Origin: Vibrio tubiashii ATCC 19109
GTDB lineage: Bacteria > Pseudomonadota > Gammaproteobacteria > Enterobacterales > Vibrionaceae
Length of the DNA stretch: 64,000 nucleotides
NCBI RefSeq assembly: GCF_000772105.1
Contig: NZ_CP009356.1
Span: forward strand, 1-64,000
Direction of reading: 5' to 3'
The position numbers were made by a program, and so were the translations under genes. The notes beneath the pieces were generated by a model. That model was not told where the DNA came from. It did no database searches and was given only the letters and a program-made list of their open reading frames with translations. Numbering within the stretch: position 1 is the stretch's first letter; each line of letters starts with the position of its first letter. This document shows, piece after piece, positions 17,110 to 25,022 of the stretch.

Positions 17110-18342
17110 AAAGGGTGTGCTCCAAAAGACAGGTAAGGCATTGAAGACACTCAATAGATTAATGACAATGATCCCCAGCCCAAAAACAAAGACGATGAGT
17201 AAGGCAATGTTTCCACCATACACGCGATAGGTAGGGGAAGGGTTGTGACGCTTTTGGCGGGTTTTATACACTAACAATGCTGGAATGAGGCACATCCAAA
17301 TTGCTGCGGCTGCGGCGGCCAGCGCAATAGCACTCACAAAACCAAAAGGCAGCAGTAATGAACACAAGAGAGGCGGCAAAAACGTTGCGGCCCAGGTTTT
17401 GGTGCGTCCTCGGCGACTGTTATCGAAATGCAACATGTCGGCCAAAAAGTCAAATACCCCCAAACCCACACCGACGAAGCTTGACAACAAAGCGGCGGTC
17501 GAAAAGCTGTTGATGAATAAGGTTGTGTAGCGATGGGGAATGAACTGGTTTACCGCTTCAAGTAAGGCGTCAATGTTACCACCTTGTTCGATCACGGCAT
17601 GGAAAGCAGCCTGAGGTAAGTTACCATAAACGCACACCAGCCATATTGCGTAGCATAGAAAGGCAATAGACGTCCCCCCGATCAGAGAATATTGCGCCAT
17701 GCGCTCATTGCGATAATAATCGCGCATTGACGAGACGGCATGATGATAACCAAATGAGGCGACGGCGATCGGAAACAGTGCCCAGATGTATTGGCTCTGC
17801 TGCCAGCTAACAATGCCCACTACGTGGTCGACATCGATATGAAAGGCCAGTTGAGTCGCACTGAAGGCAAAAGTGAAAATCACGATGATCATCAGTAAAA
17901 CAGAAAGGCGATCCACCCAAAAAGTGGAATGCCAGACCACGTAAGAAAAGAGGGCAGTAAACGCAATCGAAGCATAGGGCACCGAGATGTCAAGATACTG
18001 ATGGAGGAGTTGCCCGGCTGAAGAAATGTATGCATACAATAAAATGCCCCCCACGAAGTACACCATGATGTTGTTCAACCAGGTCATTGGGGTACCCAGT
18101 AAGTCTTGAGTCAGCGTTGAAAAAGAAGAAGTGTAAGGGTAGGTTTGGAGAACCTCTAGGATCAAGCAGCCACTGAGGGTCATCACTAACATGGTGACAA
18201 ACATCGTAAAGAGTGACCACAGTGTCCAAGCCCCCGCCCCGACGGTCGGTAGACCAAGCATTCCAGCCCCAATACAGATGCTTGCGATGATGCATACTCC
18301 GCCGATCAAAGACGGGTGTTTTGATTGAGATGTTGTTTCCAT
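17104..18342 (-). CDS. Aromatic amino acid permease (Mtr/TnaB/TyrP, HAAAP family)
   Basis: Inner-membrane symporter of 412 residues with about eleven hydrophobic segments. The start of TM1 reads GVCIIASICIGAGMLGLP, the family signature, and FPIAVASFGYHHAVSSMRDYY is the typical Mtr/TyrP loop. It probably imports tryptophan or tyrosine with protons or sodium, which would feed the tryptophanase at 6778-8223 although the two are not linked in an operon. I start at ATG 18342; the upstream TTG at 18375 has no support and neither site has a strong ribosome site. Confidence 0.88.
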   Translation of the reverse strand: METTSQSKHPSLIGGVCIIASICIGAGMLGLPTVGAGAWTLWSLFTMFVTMLVMTLSGCLILEVLQTYPYTSSFSTLTQDLLGTPMTWLNNIMVYFVGGILLYAYISSAGQLLHQYLDISVPYASIAFTALFSYVVWHSTFWVDRLSVLLMIIVIFTFAFSATQLAFHIDVDHVVGIVSWQQSQYIWALFPIAVASFGYHHAVSSMRDYYRNERMAQYSLIGGTSIAFLCYAIWLVCVYGNLPQAAFHAVIEQGGNIDALLEAVNQFIPHRYTTLFINSFSTAALLSSFVGVGLGVFDFLADMLHFDNSRRGRTKTWAATFLPPLLCSLLLPFGFVSAIALAAAAAAIWMCLIPALLVYKTRQKRHNPSPTYRVYGGNIALLIVFVFGLGIIVINLLSVFNALPVFWSTPFS

Positions 18343-18838
18343 TGTCAGGTTCGCTCTTATTGTGTCGTCTCGCAAGTCGCTAAGAAGAGACGGCTTTGTT
18401 ACAGGGGGACGTGACGTTCGGCTAGCGATTTCAATGATGTTGGCAATCTTGGCTCTTTGACGCCACTGGCGGCTACTTTATGCGAGCCAGAGATCCGGAG
18501 CAGGTTATTACTTTTTATTAACGGTAATAATGTGAAGTCTCAGCGCTGTATGTCATCCGCCTCGTCTGAGAATGATGATTCAGTCTTCTTTCCAACCTAA
18601 CGTTTCGATTGTATTGACGCTTCCATGGTGATGGGCGATGAATGGGGAATTATTGATAACTTTAGCAGATGATTAGGACTAATAGAGGTGGTGTTTCGGA
18701 CTTAATATCGAGGTGATTTTCTCCAACTGTCTGATGTAATGGATTTTTTTGAAATTAGTGCAATTGAGTTCATGGTTTGTTTTTAAACATGTTCCGTTAA
18801 CATATAGCGCATCAACAACGACGTATGAGGAAAGTAAC
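18343..18838. other. Intergenic region upstream of permease and of a two-gene unit
   Basis: About 500 bases between divergent genes. TTATTAC (18505-18511) and GTAATAA (18524-18530) form a dyad with 12 bases between, a possible operator. An open frame exists from 18749 but its first 30 codons have no ribosome site, while a GTG at 18839 does. No RNA gene is recognised. Confidence 0.4.
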
Positions 18839-19198
18839 GTGTACCAAGAACTTAGCGAATTGCTCGATGAGATCGGTTACGCTTTTGACAAGCATGAGCT
18901 AAAAATCTGTACTCTTCGAGCTCATAAAAATAAGGTTATCAAAGCCATGCTGGCTAAGGCCAGAGAGTTAGAGTTTGATATGTCAACCAACATCGCAAAA
19001 AGTGTTCTGTCCTCTATCATTAGCCAAGAAGAGATTGATGAACAAGAAGCCATCGAAATTCTTACCGATTACGTGACAAGTGACGTATCTAAACAGACTA
19101 CGATGCGTGAACGTTTGTTTGCTGCGGCGATCCGCAAAAGCGAGGATTTTCACATTGTCATGTTACTAAATGGTGAGGGTGCTCGACGTGTTGTATAA
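18839..19198 (+). CDS. Hypothetical protein, helical, unknown
   Basis: Protein of 119 residues starting at GTG 18839, which has AGGAAAG four bases upstream. The frame extends back to 18749 without a ribosome site. The sequence is charged and helical (ELSELLDEIGYAFDKHELKI, SQEEIDEQEAIEILTDYV) with no membrane segment. I recognise no family. It overlaps the next gene by about 30 bases in another frame, so the two are likely translated together. Confidence 0.6.
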   Translation: MYQELSELLDEIGYAFDKHELKICTLRAHKNKVIKAMLAKARELEFDMSTNIAKSVLSSIISQEEIDEQEAIEILTDYVTSDVSKQTTMRERLFAAAIRKSEDFHIVMLLNGEGARRVV

Positions 19199-19466
19199 AG
19201 AAGTACTGCGTGAACGCGCGAAAGAGGCGCTGCGCTGCGCACGCCTGCTTGAACTCAATACCGCTGAGCGCCATACAAAGGTATGTTTGATTGCCTGTAT
19301 CGCCGATACTGACATCCACATCAACAATATTGGCGAGGTATTAAGCTTGTCTATTTCGAACCCAACGCAACTGTTGGTCGGAGCCTTTGAGAAAAGTGAG
19401 CTGATTGGACTCATCCAGCCGTTGATCGAGAACAACGGGGAGCCAGTCCTACCGTATCGAAAATAG
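19170..19466 (+). CDS. Hypothetical small protein, unknown
   Basis: Up to 98 residues; ATG 19170 or the GTG codons at 19173, 19179 and 19188 could each start it. Helical N terminus (YKEVLRERAKEALRCARLLEL), then CLIACIADTDIHINNIGEVL. No known domain. The overlap with the preceding gene suggests a functional pair of small cytoplasmic proteins. A nested inverted repeat follows 23 bases after the stop. Confidence 0.55.
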   Translation: MVRVLDVLYKEVLRERAKEALRCARLLELNTAERHTKVCLIACIADTDIHINNIGEVLSLSISNPTQLLVGAFEKSELIGLIQPLIENNGEPVLPYRK

Positions 19467-19488
19467 CGACCTGTGCATTTTAACGCTT

Positions 19489-19541
19489 TGTTAAGCCGCT
19501 ACGGTGTCATGGATGCCCGTAGCTTTGTTATTGGCTTAACA
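19489..19541. other. Nested inverted repeat (two-stem structure)
   Basis: Outer arms TGTTAAGCC (19489-19497) and GGCTTAACA (19533-19541) enclose inner arms GCTACGG (19498-19504) and CCGTAGC (19517-19523). Both stems are perfect. There is no T tract after the outer arm. It could be a structured 3' end, a protein-binding site or a recombination site. It resembles an attC in overall shape but its outer motifs are in the inverse order. Confidence 0.6.
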
Positions 19542-19665
19542 GTATTAGAATGTGCCTGCCAAAATCCCTTTCTCTAGTCAGAAACATTACTTTAAATGTG
19601 ACGAGCCTATTTAGGATTCAATCACCTAATTATCATGATAATTAGATTGCTCTAATAGCGAACAA

Positions 19666-20607
19666 TTAAATGACATTTATTTTTGCAACTAGGGCGTTGT
19701 CATTGGATCTGTCGTGGAAGCAGTTCATCAATTTTCCTTTTTCCGAATAGTAAGTAAGAAAATCGATTAAATCGTGACATGAAATTGATCTTACTCCCAA
19801 GTCAATGACTGTACCTGCATGATGCTTATTAAATTCAGAACCAACACGAATCAAAACCTTATCGGGTGAAAATATATTTTTTGCTTTGATAAGCATGGAT
19901 CTGACTTTATTTTTACGCTTTGATTTGTCCCTAAATACTGGAGTTTGGGGAGGGGTACCTTTGAACGTAATATCATAACTGTTGGTGCTTGAAACGGCAT
20001 TGGCAATCTGTTTTCCGATGGTATAGCCATCCAACACGACATCTTTAATGTTTGACAGATTAACCGCTGAATTCCCGATGGAACTGTTGGGGCTTGTCGC
20101 TTTCGATTTTGGGGAAACCACATTGCCCCCTTGGGCAACGATTTGCTCGGCAAGCATACCCGTAGCGGTTTTGACGCCCTCTCCAGCCTGGCTTGGAATG
20201 AGGCCTTTCAGAACTGGCGAGACGGTCTCCCCAAATTTCGGGCCTGCCCAAGCCATAGCAATACCGGACAGGTTATGGATGACGGCGTCGGCAAATGGGT
20301 TTTCCACCGCTGCGTTCAAAGTATCGCTTGGTTTGTTGATCCAAATTTTAATGCTCTCATAACGGTTTGTGACGTAAAAATACCGTGGATTGCGTGTCTC
20401 CATTTTGTCGAGTCCTACCACGATCGCCTCAAGCGTCCCGGATAGGCAGACATCTTTAACCGAGACGTCGTAAGGGCCTTTAAGGAGGCTGTTGGGGGAG
20501 GCGAGATCGATAATTCCTCGAACGGCGATACCAAGTTTTCTATCGGCTGCACACCCGTTTGCTTCATAGCAAATAGTGGCGTCGTCTGGGCTCCATGGGG
20601 CTTTCAT
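19666..20607 (-). CDS. Hypothetical protein, 313 residues, divergent from tssA
   Basis: I recognise no domain. It begins MKAPWSPDDATICYEANGCA, has no signal peptide or membrane segment, a glycine/serine-rich middle (about residues 150-180) and a basic stretch near residue 228-233. The C-terminal part reads HHAGTVIDLGVRS. AGAGGGA lies just upstream of the ATG, so translation is likely. Its position, facing away from tssA across a 412-base AT-rich gap, is typical of T6SS regulators or effectors, but nothing in the sequence proves either. Confidence 0.65.
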   Translation of the reverse strand: MKAPWSPDDATICYEANGCAADRKLGIAVRGIIDLASPNSLLKGPYDVSVKDVCLSGTLEAIVVGLDKMETRNPRYFYVTNRYESIKIWINKPSDTLNAAVENPFADAVIHNLSGIAMAWAGPKFGETVSPVLKGLIPSQAGEGVKTATGMLAEQIVAQGGNVVSPKSKATSPNSSIGNSAVNLSNIKDVVLDGYTIGKQIANAVSSTNSYDITFKGTPPQTPVFRDKSKRKNKVRSMLIKAKNIFSPDKVLIRVGSEFNKHHAGTVIDLGVRSISCHDLIDFLTYYSEKGKLMNCFHDRSNDNALVAKINVI

Positions 20608-21019
20608 GCGTTCCCTCTCTTTATCACAATAGGGTTTATGTCAACAATATATAAATGGGTGAGGAAAATAAAAATAATATCCTTACGAAAATTATAACTT
20701 TGTTCAAATAAATAGGGTTTTTATTATTGATTGACAAAGTTAAATGACTGTCCACTCTTTTTCAAGTCGCAATAAGAATTAACAGTTTTTATTCCAACGA
20801 ACTTTGGGTTGTTATTTTTTATTATGCAACTCAATAGATACTTTATTTAATTGTGATGATTCATGGCGTGAATGGACCGCTAAAATGGCATATATGGTGG
20901 TTTTCTCAAACCAATGAAAATATAAACTGTCGTCGTCTATCAATAAATTTCGCCTTTGGGAAAACAAAGACATGGCGAAATATATTCACGATACCTTAAT
21001 TAGCAAATTATGAGAGTCT
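20608..21019. promoter_or_regulatory. AT-rich divergent promoter region of the T6SS locus
   Basis: A gap of 412 bases, the most AT-rich part of the window, with A/T runs at 20640-20700 and 20800-20860. TTGACA boxes occur on both strands (near 20636 on minus, 20731 on plus), without clear -10 partners. I found no sigma-54 type GG-N10-GC. Such AT-rich DNA is a natural H-NS target, which matters given the truncated H-NS-like gene upstream. Confidence 0.5.
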
Positions 21020-22381
21020 ATGCCATTTTTAAAATCTCAGGCTGAACAGCTTTCTCAACCAATCAGTGATGAGTTGGTGTGTGGTGTTTACTTGAAAATG
21101 GACAAAAGTGCGTTTCGTCCATTACGGAATGAGTTCAATGTTGCGCAAACCGCATTGCGTAAACTCAGTCAGAATCCGGCAGAAAGCGAAAAAGACGAGT
21201 TGATAGCCGCGTGTCACGCAAGTTGGCAGTCCTTGTCCGAGCGTTTGCTTGAAACTTTCGCCCACACCACGCGAGACATCGAGTTAATTTCTTGGTTTAT
21301 CGCGGCTCAATGTTTGCTCGACCCTAGTCTTGAGAGTGCGGCCAATAGCATCGAATGGTTAGCGGACTTGGCAGAGCAGCACTGGGATCATCTCAACCCC
21401 GTCTTGACTGAAGAAAAACTCATATCCGACGAGAGTGCAGCCATCGCCAAGCAACAAGCTGAAGCGAAAATTAAGGCATTGATGCAACTGGTTGGGGAGA
21501 GTGAAGAGAGCTGTTTGCTGTATGGGCCACTGCTTCAACTTCCCTTGGTCGGAACGGTAACGTTTTATGACTACCAAAGCGCTGAGCGCCGAGGTGAAAC
21601 CAGTCAATTAAAGTCGTCTCTCTCCGCAGTAGTCGCTCAAGAGCGCGCTGCCATCACCGCTAAATTGGACAATTTGAGCCAAGCACTCGCGCAGTTGGAT
21701 AGATTACGCGTAAACGTCGCTCAGCGAAGCCAAGCATTAGGCGTCAAAGCGGCCAATTTTGGCTTCGTGACGGGATTACTGCGTCGCGTGGACCAAGCGC
21801 TATTTCATCTCACTGGGATCAAAGTGACGGCGACGACGGAGCCGAAAGCCGCAGCGCCTGCTGATGAGCCTTCTGTGGCTTCCGAGTCCACGATTATTGA
21901 GCCATCGACTTGTACATCGGAGCCTTTGCAGCCTGAGACAACGTCACAGCACCTCCATGCTGGGAACTTGTCCGCGTTGGGCGCGCTCAACAATATGAAC
22001 CGTGATCTGGCGTTCCATCTATTGAGAGAGATCGCGGACTATTTTCGCCAAAGCGAGCCGCATAGTCCTAGCGCTTTCATGTTAGAGAAGGTGATTCGTT
22101 GGGGCTATCTCCCTCTGCCAGAGTTGTTGCAAGAGATGATGGCAGAGAAAAGCGCTGACTCGGTCAGTGCAATGTTTAATGCCGTTGGGCTCAATCACCT
22201 TGAGCAGGTGACTCTGCCTGAAGTGACACGCCCAGCGATCACCCCGGTGCCTTCGGTGGCTCCGCAAGTTTCGGAAGCACCAAGTGCCCAAGAGTTAGTA
22301 TCACAGACTTCCCCTGTCGATACCCAACCTCAACAAGATGACGAACCTAAATCCTCAGCGAAATCTGGCTTGAGCTGGTAA
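21020..22381 (+). CDS. tssA: T6SS protein TssA (ImpA-type)
   Basis: Baseplate/sheath cap protein of 453 residues. The ImpA N-terminal domain covers about residues 10-150 (QPISDELVCG, WQSLSERLLETF, WLADLAEQHWDHLNPVL). A Pro/Thr-rich linker occupies about 270-315, and the C-terminal domain (NRDLAFHLLREIADYFRQ, EPHSPSAFMLEKVIRWG) matches the VasJ-type end. A second low-complexity tail follows after 390. It is first in the T6SS operon with GAGAG before the ATG. Twenty-seven bases separate it from hcp. Confidence 0.9.
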   Translation: MPFLKSQAEQLSQPISDELVCGVYLKMDKSAFRPLRNEFNVAQTALRKLSQNPAESEKDELIAACHASWQSLSERLLETFAHTTRDIELISWFIAAQCLLDPSLESAANSIEWLADLAEQHWDHLNPVLTEEKLISDESAAIAKQQAEAKIKALMQLVGESEESCLLYGPLLQLPLVGTVTFYDYQSAERRGETSQLKSSLSAVVAQERAAITAKLDNLSQALAQLDRLRVNVAQRSQALGVKAANFGFVTGLLRRVDQALFHLTGIKVTATTEPKAAAPADEPSVASESTIIEPSTCTSEPLQPETTSQHLHAGNLSALGALNNMNRDLAFHLLREIADYFRQSEPHSPSAFMLEKVIRWGYLPLPELLQEMMAEKSADSVSAMFNAVGLNHLEQVTLPEVTRPAITPVPSVAPQVSEAPSAQELVSQTSPVDTQPQQDDEPKSSAKSGLSW

Positions 22382-22408
22382 TCGTCTTTTTAAAAATAAG
22401 GAAAAAAC

Positions 22409-22939
22409 ATGGCAAGTATTTATATGCGCGTTAGCGATCTTCAAGTTGAAGGGGCGGCAACAATTGGTCAGCTTGAAACGGCTGAGGGCAAAAATGATGG
22501 TTGGTTTGCTATCAACTCCTATGCGTGGGGCGGTGCACGTAACGTTGCGATGGACATTGGTAACAGCACCAATGCTGACTCCGGTATGGTTGGCGTGAGC
22601 GAAGTCAGTGTCACTAAAGAAGTGGATGGTGCGTCGGAAGACCTTCTGTCTTACCTATTTAACCCAGGCAAAGACGGTCGTACGGTTGAGATCGCGTTCA
22701 CGAAACCAGCGAACGAAGGCCAAGGTGTGGAAGTGTACTTCCAAATCAAACTCGAAAAAGCACGTTTGGTTTCTTACAACGTGAGCGGTACAGACGGCTC
22801 ACAACCTTTTGAGAGCCTGTCGCTGTCTTACACGTCGATTTCTCAGAAGCACCACTATGAAAAAGTGGGCGGCGAGCTGCAAAGCGGCGGCGTTGTGACC
22901 TACGACTTACCGACCGGAAAAATGACGTCTGGTAAGTAA
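22409..22939 (+). CDS. hcp: Hcp tube protein (TssD)
   Basis: Inner tube subunit that forms hexameric rings inside the contractile sheath. The 176-residue protein has the family start MASIYMRVSDLQVEG, then FAINSYAWGGARNV, VSEVSVTKEVDGASEDLL and VEIAFTKP, standard Hcp1-type strands. AAGGAA precedes the ATG. A strong terminator follows directly, so part of the transcripts from tssA should end here, giving more hcp than downstream message. No C-terminal effector extension is present. Confidence 0.93.
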   Translation: MASIYMRVSDLQVEGAATIGQLETAEGKNDGWFAINSYAWGGARNVAMDIGNSTNADSGMVGVSEVSVTKEVDGASEDLLSYLFNPGKDGRTVEIAFTKPANEGQGVEVYFQIKLEKARLVSYNVSGTDGSQPFESLSLSYTSISQKHHYEKVGGELQSGGVVTYDLPTGKMTSGK

Positions 22940-22946
22940 TCCTTCA

Positions 22947-22979
22947 AGGCGCATTATCGCTCATAGTGCGCCTGTTTTT
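22947..22979 (+). terminator. Terminator between hcp and tssB
   Basis: AGGCGCA (22947-22953) pairs with TGCGCCT (22967-22973); the stem can extend through TAT/ATA with one G-U pair. GTTTTT follows. Because the T6SS genes continue on the same strand, it probably acts as a partial terminator that also protects the hcp 3' end. Confidence 0.75.
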
Positions 22980-23006
22980 AGCCAATCTCTAAACTAGGAC
23001 ACTGTT

Positions 23007-23516
23007 ATGTCATTGAACTCGCAACACAAGCGCGTCAGTAAGAACCGAGTCAGCATCACGTACGACGTGGAAACCAATGGTGCTGTTGAAACCAAAGAAC
23101 TGCCGTTTGTCGTCGGTGTAATTGGTGATTTCTCGGGCCATAAACCGGAATCGGAAAAAGTCGCGCTTGAAGAGCGTGAATTTACTGGCGTTGATAAAGA
23201 CAACTTCGACTCTGTGATGGGGCAAATCCACCCACGTTTGTCGTACAAAGTGGACAACAAGCTAGCAAAAGACGACACCCAATTTGATGTGAATTTGAGC
23301 TTTCGCTCGATGAAAGATTTTCATCCGGAGAATCTGGTTGAGCAGATCGACCCACTTAAGCAGTTAGTTGAGACACGTAATCAACTCAAAGTGTTGTTGA
23401 GTAAAGCGGACCGCTCAAGAGATCTCGAGAGTTTGTTAAAAGAAGTTCTACAAAGTACAGACGCCATCAATGGCTTAGCTGAGGAACTTGGTTTAAATCA
23501 GGAGGGCGGCGAATAA
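23007..23516 (+). CDS. tssB: T6SS sheath small subunit TssB (VipA)
   Basis: Small subunit of the contractile sheath, 169 residues. Typical TssB features are RVSITYDVETNGAVETKELPFVVGVIGDFSG in the N-terminal half and the interval around MKDFHPENLVEQIDPLKQL that interlocks with TssC. It overlaps tssC by one base (TAATG) with GGAGG inside its last codons. Confidence 0.94.
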   Translation: MSLNSQHKRVSKNRVSITYDVETNGAVETKELPFVVGVIGDFSGHKPESEKVALEEREFTGVDKDNFDSVMGQIHPRLSYKVDNKLAKDDTQFDVNLSFRSMKDFHPENLVEQIDPLKQLVETRNQLKVLLSKADRSRDLESLLKEVLQSTDAINGLAEELGLNQEGGE

Positions 23517-24994
23517 TGTCGGTAGAACAACAAGCAACGCAAAATGTGGCAGAAGCAGAGGCTTCACTGAGTTTTCTTGATCGTGCGATCAGTGCGACCG
23601 CCCAGACGCCGGTCGATACGACGAAAGAGTTGTTGAGCATTATGACGGCCCAAGCGCTAGAAGGGACCGTTACGTGGGATAAAAACCTCACACTGACGAT
23701 TGAGAAAGCCATCGGCCAGCTTGATCGCAAGATCTCTGAGCAGTTGTCTACAGTGATGCAAAACGCTGAGTTCCAGAAAATGGAAGGGTCTTGGCTGGGT
23801 CTGCAAAAACTCGTTAAAAATAGCGAGTTAGGACCAGATTTAAAGATCAAACTGGCGGATTACACCAAAGAAGAACTGCTTGAACAATTCGAAGATGCCC
23901 CAGCAATTGATCGTAGTCGCTTTTTCAACATGGTGTACCAGGAAGAATTTGGTACGGCCGGGGGTCAGCCATACGGTGCTCTCCTTGGGGATTACGAGTT
24001 TGGTTACGGTGATGAAGATGTGTCCTTGCTTCGTTACATGGGCGAAGTCGCGTCGGCATCTCACTCTCCATTTGTTGCGGCGGCAAACGCTGGCATGTTC
24101 GATTTCAATTCATTCAGTACCTTTGCTGAAGGTAAGCCAGTCGCTACAGGCTTTGACTCGCCAGCGTATGCAAGTTGGAATGCATTCCGTGAAAGCGATG
24201 ACTCGCGTTACGTAGCGCTGACCTTACCTAAGACAATGGCACGCTTACCCTACGGCGCGGATACAGTGCCAGTGAAGTCTTTTGCGTTTGAAGAGCTGAA
24301 AACACGTGACAACGGTCAAGCCATTGTGTCATCAGACAACGAGTTTGTTTGGAGCAACGCAGCGTATGAATTTGGCTTACTCATGACTCAAGCCTACACA
24401 AAATACGGTTGGTGTACGGCGATTCGTGGTACGGAAAATGGCGGCAAAGTTGAAAACTTACCGAACTTTACGCACGTGTCAGATGCCGGTGATCTACTGC
24501 AGCAATGCCCGACTGAGGTCAACTTTACCGATGAACGCGAGAAAGAACTGAGTGATCTGGGTTTCTTGCCGCTCGTGCATTACAAAAACACGAACTACGC
24601 GGTATTTATGGGCGCGCAGACGACGCACAAGCCAAAGACTTACACAGATCCTGATGCAACCGCAAACGCCGCAATTTCAGCTCGTTTACCTTATACGATG
24701 GCTAGCAGCCGCATTGCTCAGTACCTCAAAGTCATGGGCCGTGACCGCATTGGTTCTAACTTAAATCCAAGCGATGTTGAGCGTGAGCTGAACAGTTGGA
24801 TCAATCAGTACGTGAACCCAAATGCGATTGGTAACGATGCGAAAGCCACGCACCCGTTGGTTGAGGCAAAAGTCACCGTCGAAGAACAAGCTGGCCGACC
24901 TGGTGCTTATTCAGCGGTGGCCTACCTTCGTCCTTGGCTACAGATGGAAGAATTGACGACCTCATTACGTATGGTCGCAAACATCCCTGGTTAA
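23516..24994 (+). CDS. tssC: T6SS sheath large subunit TssC (VipB)
   Basis: Large sheath subunit of 492 residues. ILNA-type start region, then NAEFQKMEGSWLGLQKLV, YQEEFGTAGGQPYGALLGDYEF, FAEGKPVATGFDSPAY and the C-terminal RPWLQMEELTTSLRMVANIP, all canonical VipB. It forms the sheath with TssB and is disassembled by ClpV (TssH). A strong hairpin lies just after the stop, before the paralogous gene. Confidence 0.95.
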   Translation: MSVEQQATQNVAEAEASLSFLDRAISATAQTPVDTTKELLSIMTAQALEGTVTWDKNLTLTIEKAIGQLDRKISEQLSTVMQNAEFQKMEGSWLGLQKLVKNSELGPDLKIKLADYTKEELLEQFEDAPAIDRSRFFNMVYQEEFGTAGGQPYGALLGDYEFGYGDEDVSLLRYMGEVASASHSPFVAAANAGMFDFNSFSTFAEGKPVATGFDSPAYASWNAFRESDDSRYVALTLPKTMARLPYGADTVPVKSFAFEELKTRDNGQAIVSSDNEFVWSNAAYEFGLLMTQAYTKYGWCTAIRGTENGGKVENLPNFTHVSDAGDLLQQCPTEVNFTDEREKELSDLGFLPLVHYKNTNYAVFMGAQTTHKPKTYTDPDATANAAISARLPYTMASSRIAQYLKVMGRDRIGSNLNPSDVERELNSWINQYVNPNAIGNDAKATHPLVEAKVTVEEQAGRPGAYSAVAYLRPWLQMEELTTSLRMVANIPG

Positions 24995-24999
24995 TCTGA

Positions 25000-25022
25000 T
25001 TCGGGGGCTCATAGCCCCCGAA
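25000..25022 (+). other. 10-bp GC-rich hairpin between tssC and the tssC paralogue
   Basis: TTCGGGGGCT (25000-25009) and AGCCCCCGAA (25013-25022) form a perfect stem with a three-base loop. TGTTTTG follows, a poor T tract. It may lower expression of the downstream paralogue, stabilise the tssBC message or mask a start codon at 25022. Confidence 0.75.

Noticed and set aside
19489..19541. Integron attC site
   Set aside because: The outer motifs occur in the order GTTRRRY then RYYYAAC, the reverse of an attC, and no integrase or cassettes are nearby.
20865..20895. Sigma-54 promoter before tssA (GG...GC pairs near 20872-20890)
   Set aside because: The spacing between GG and GC is 12, not 10, and no sigma-54 activator gene is present.
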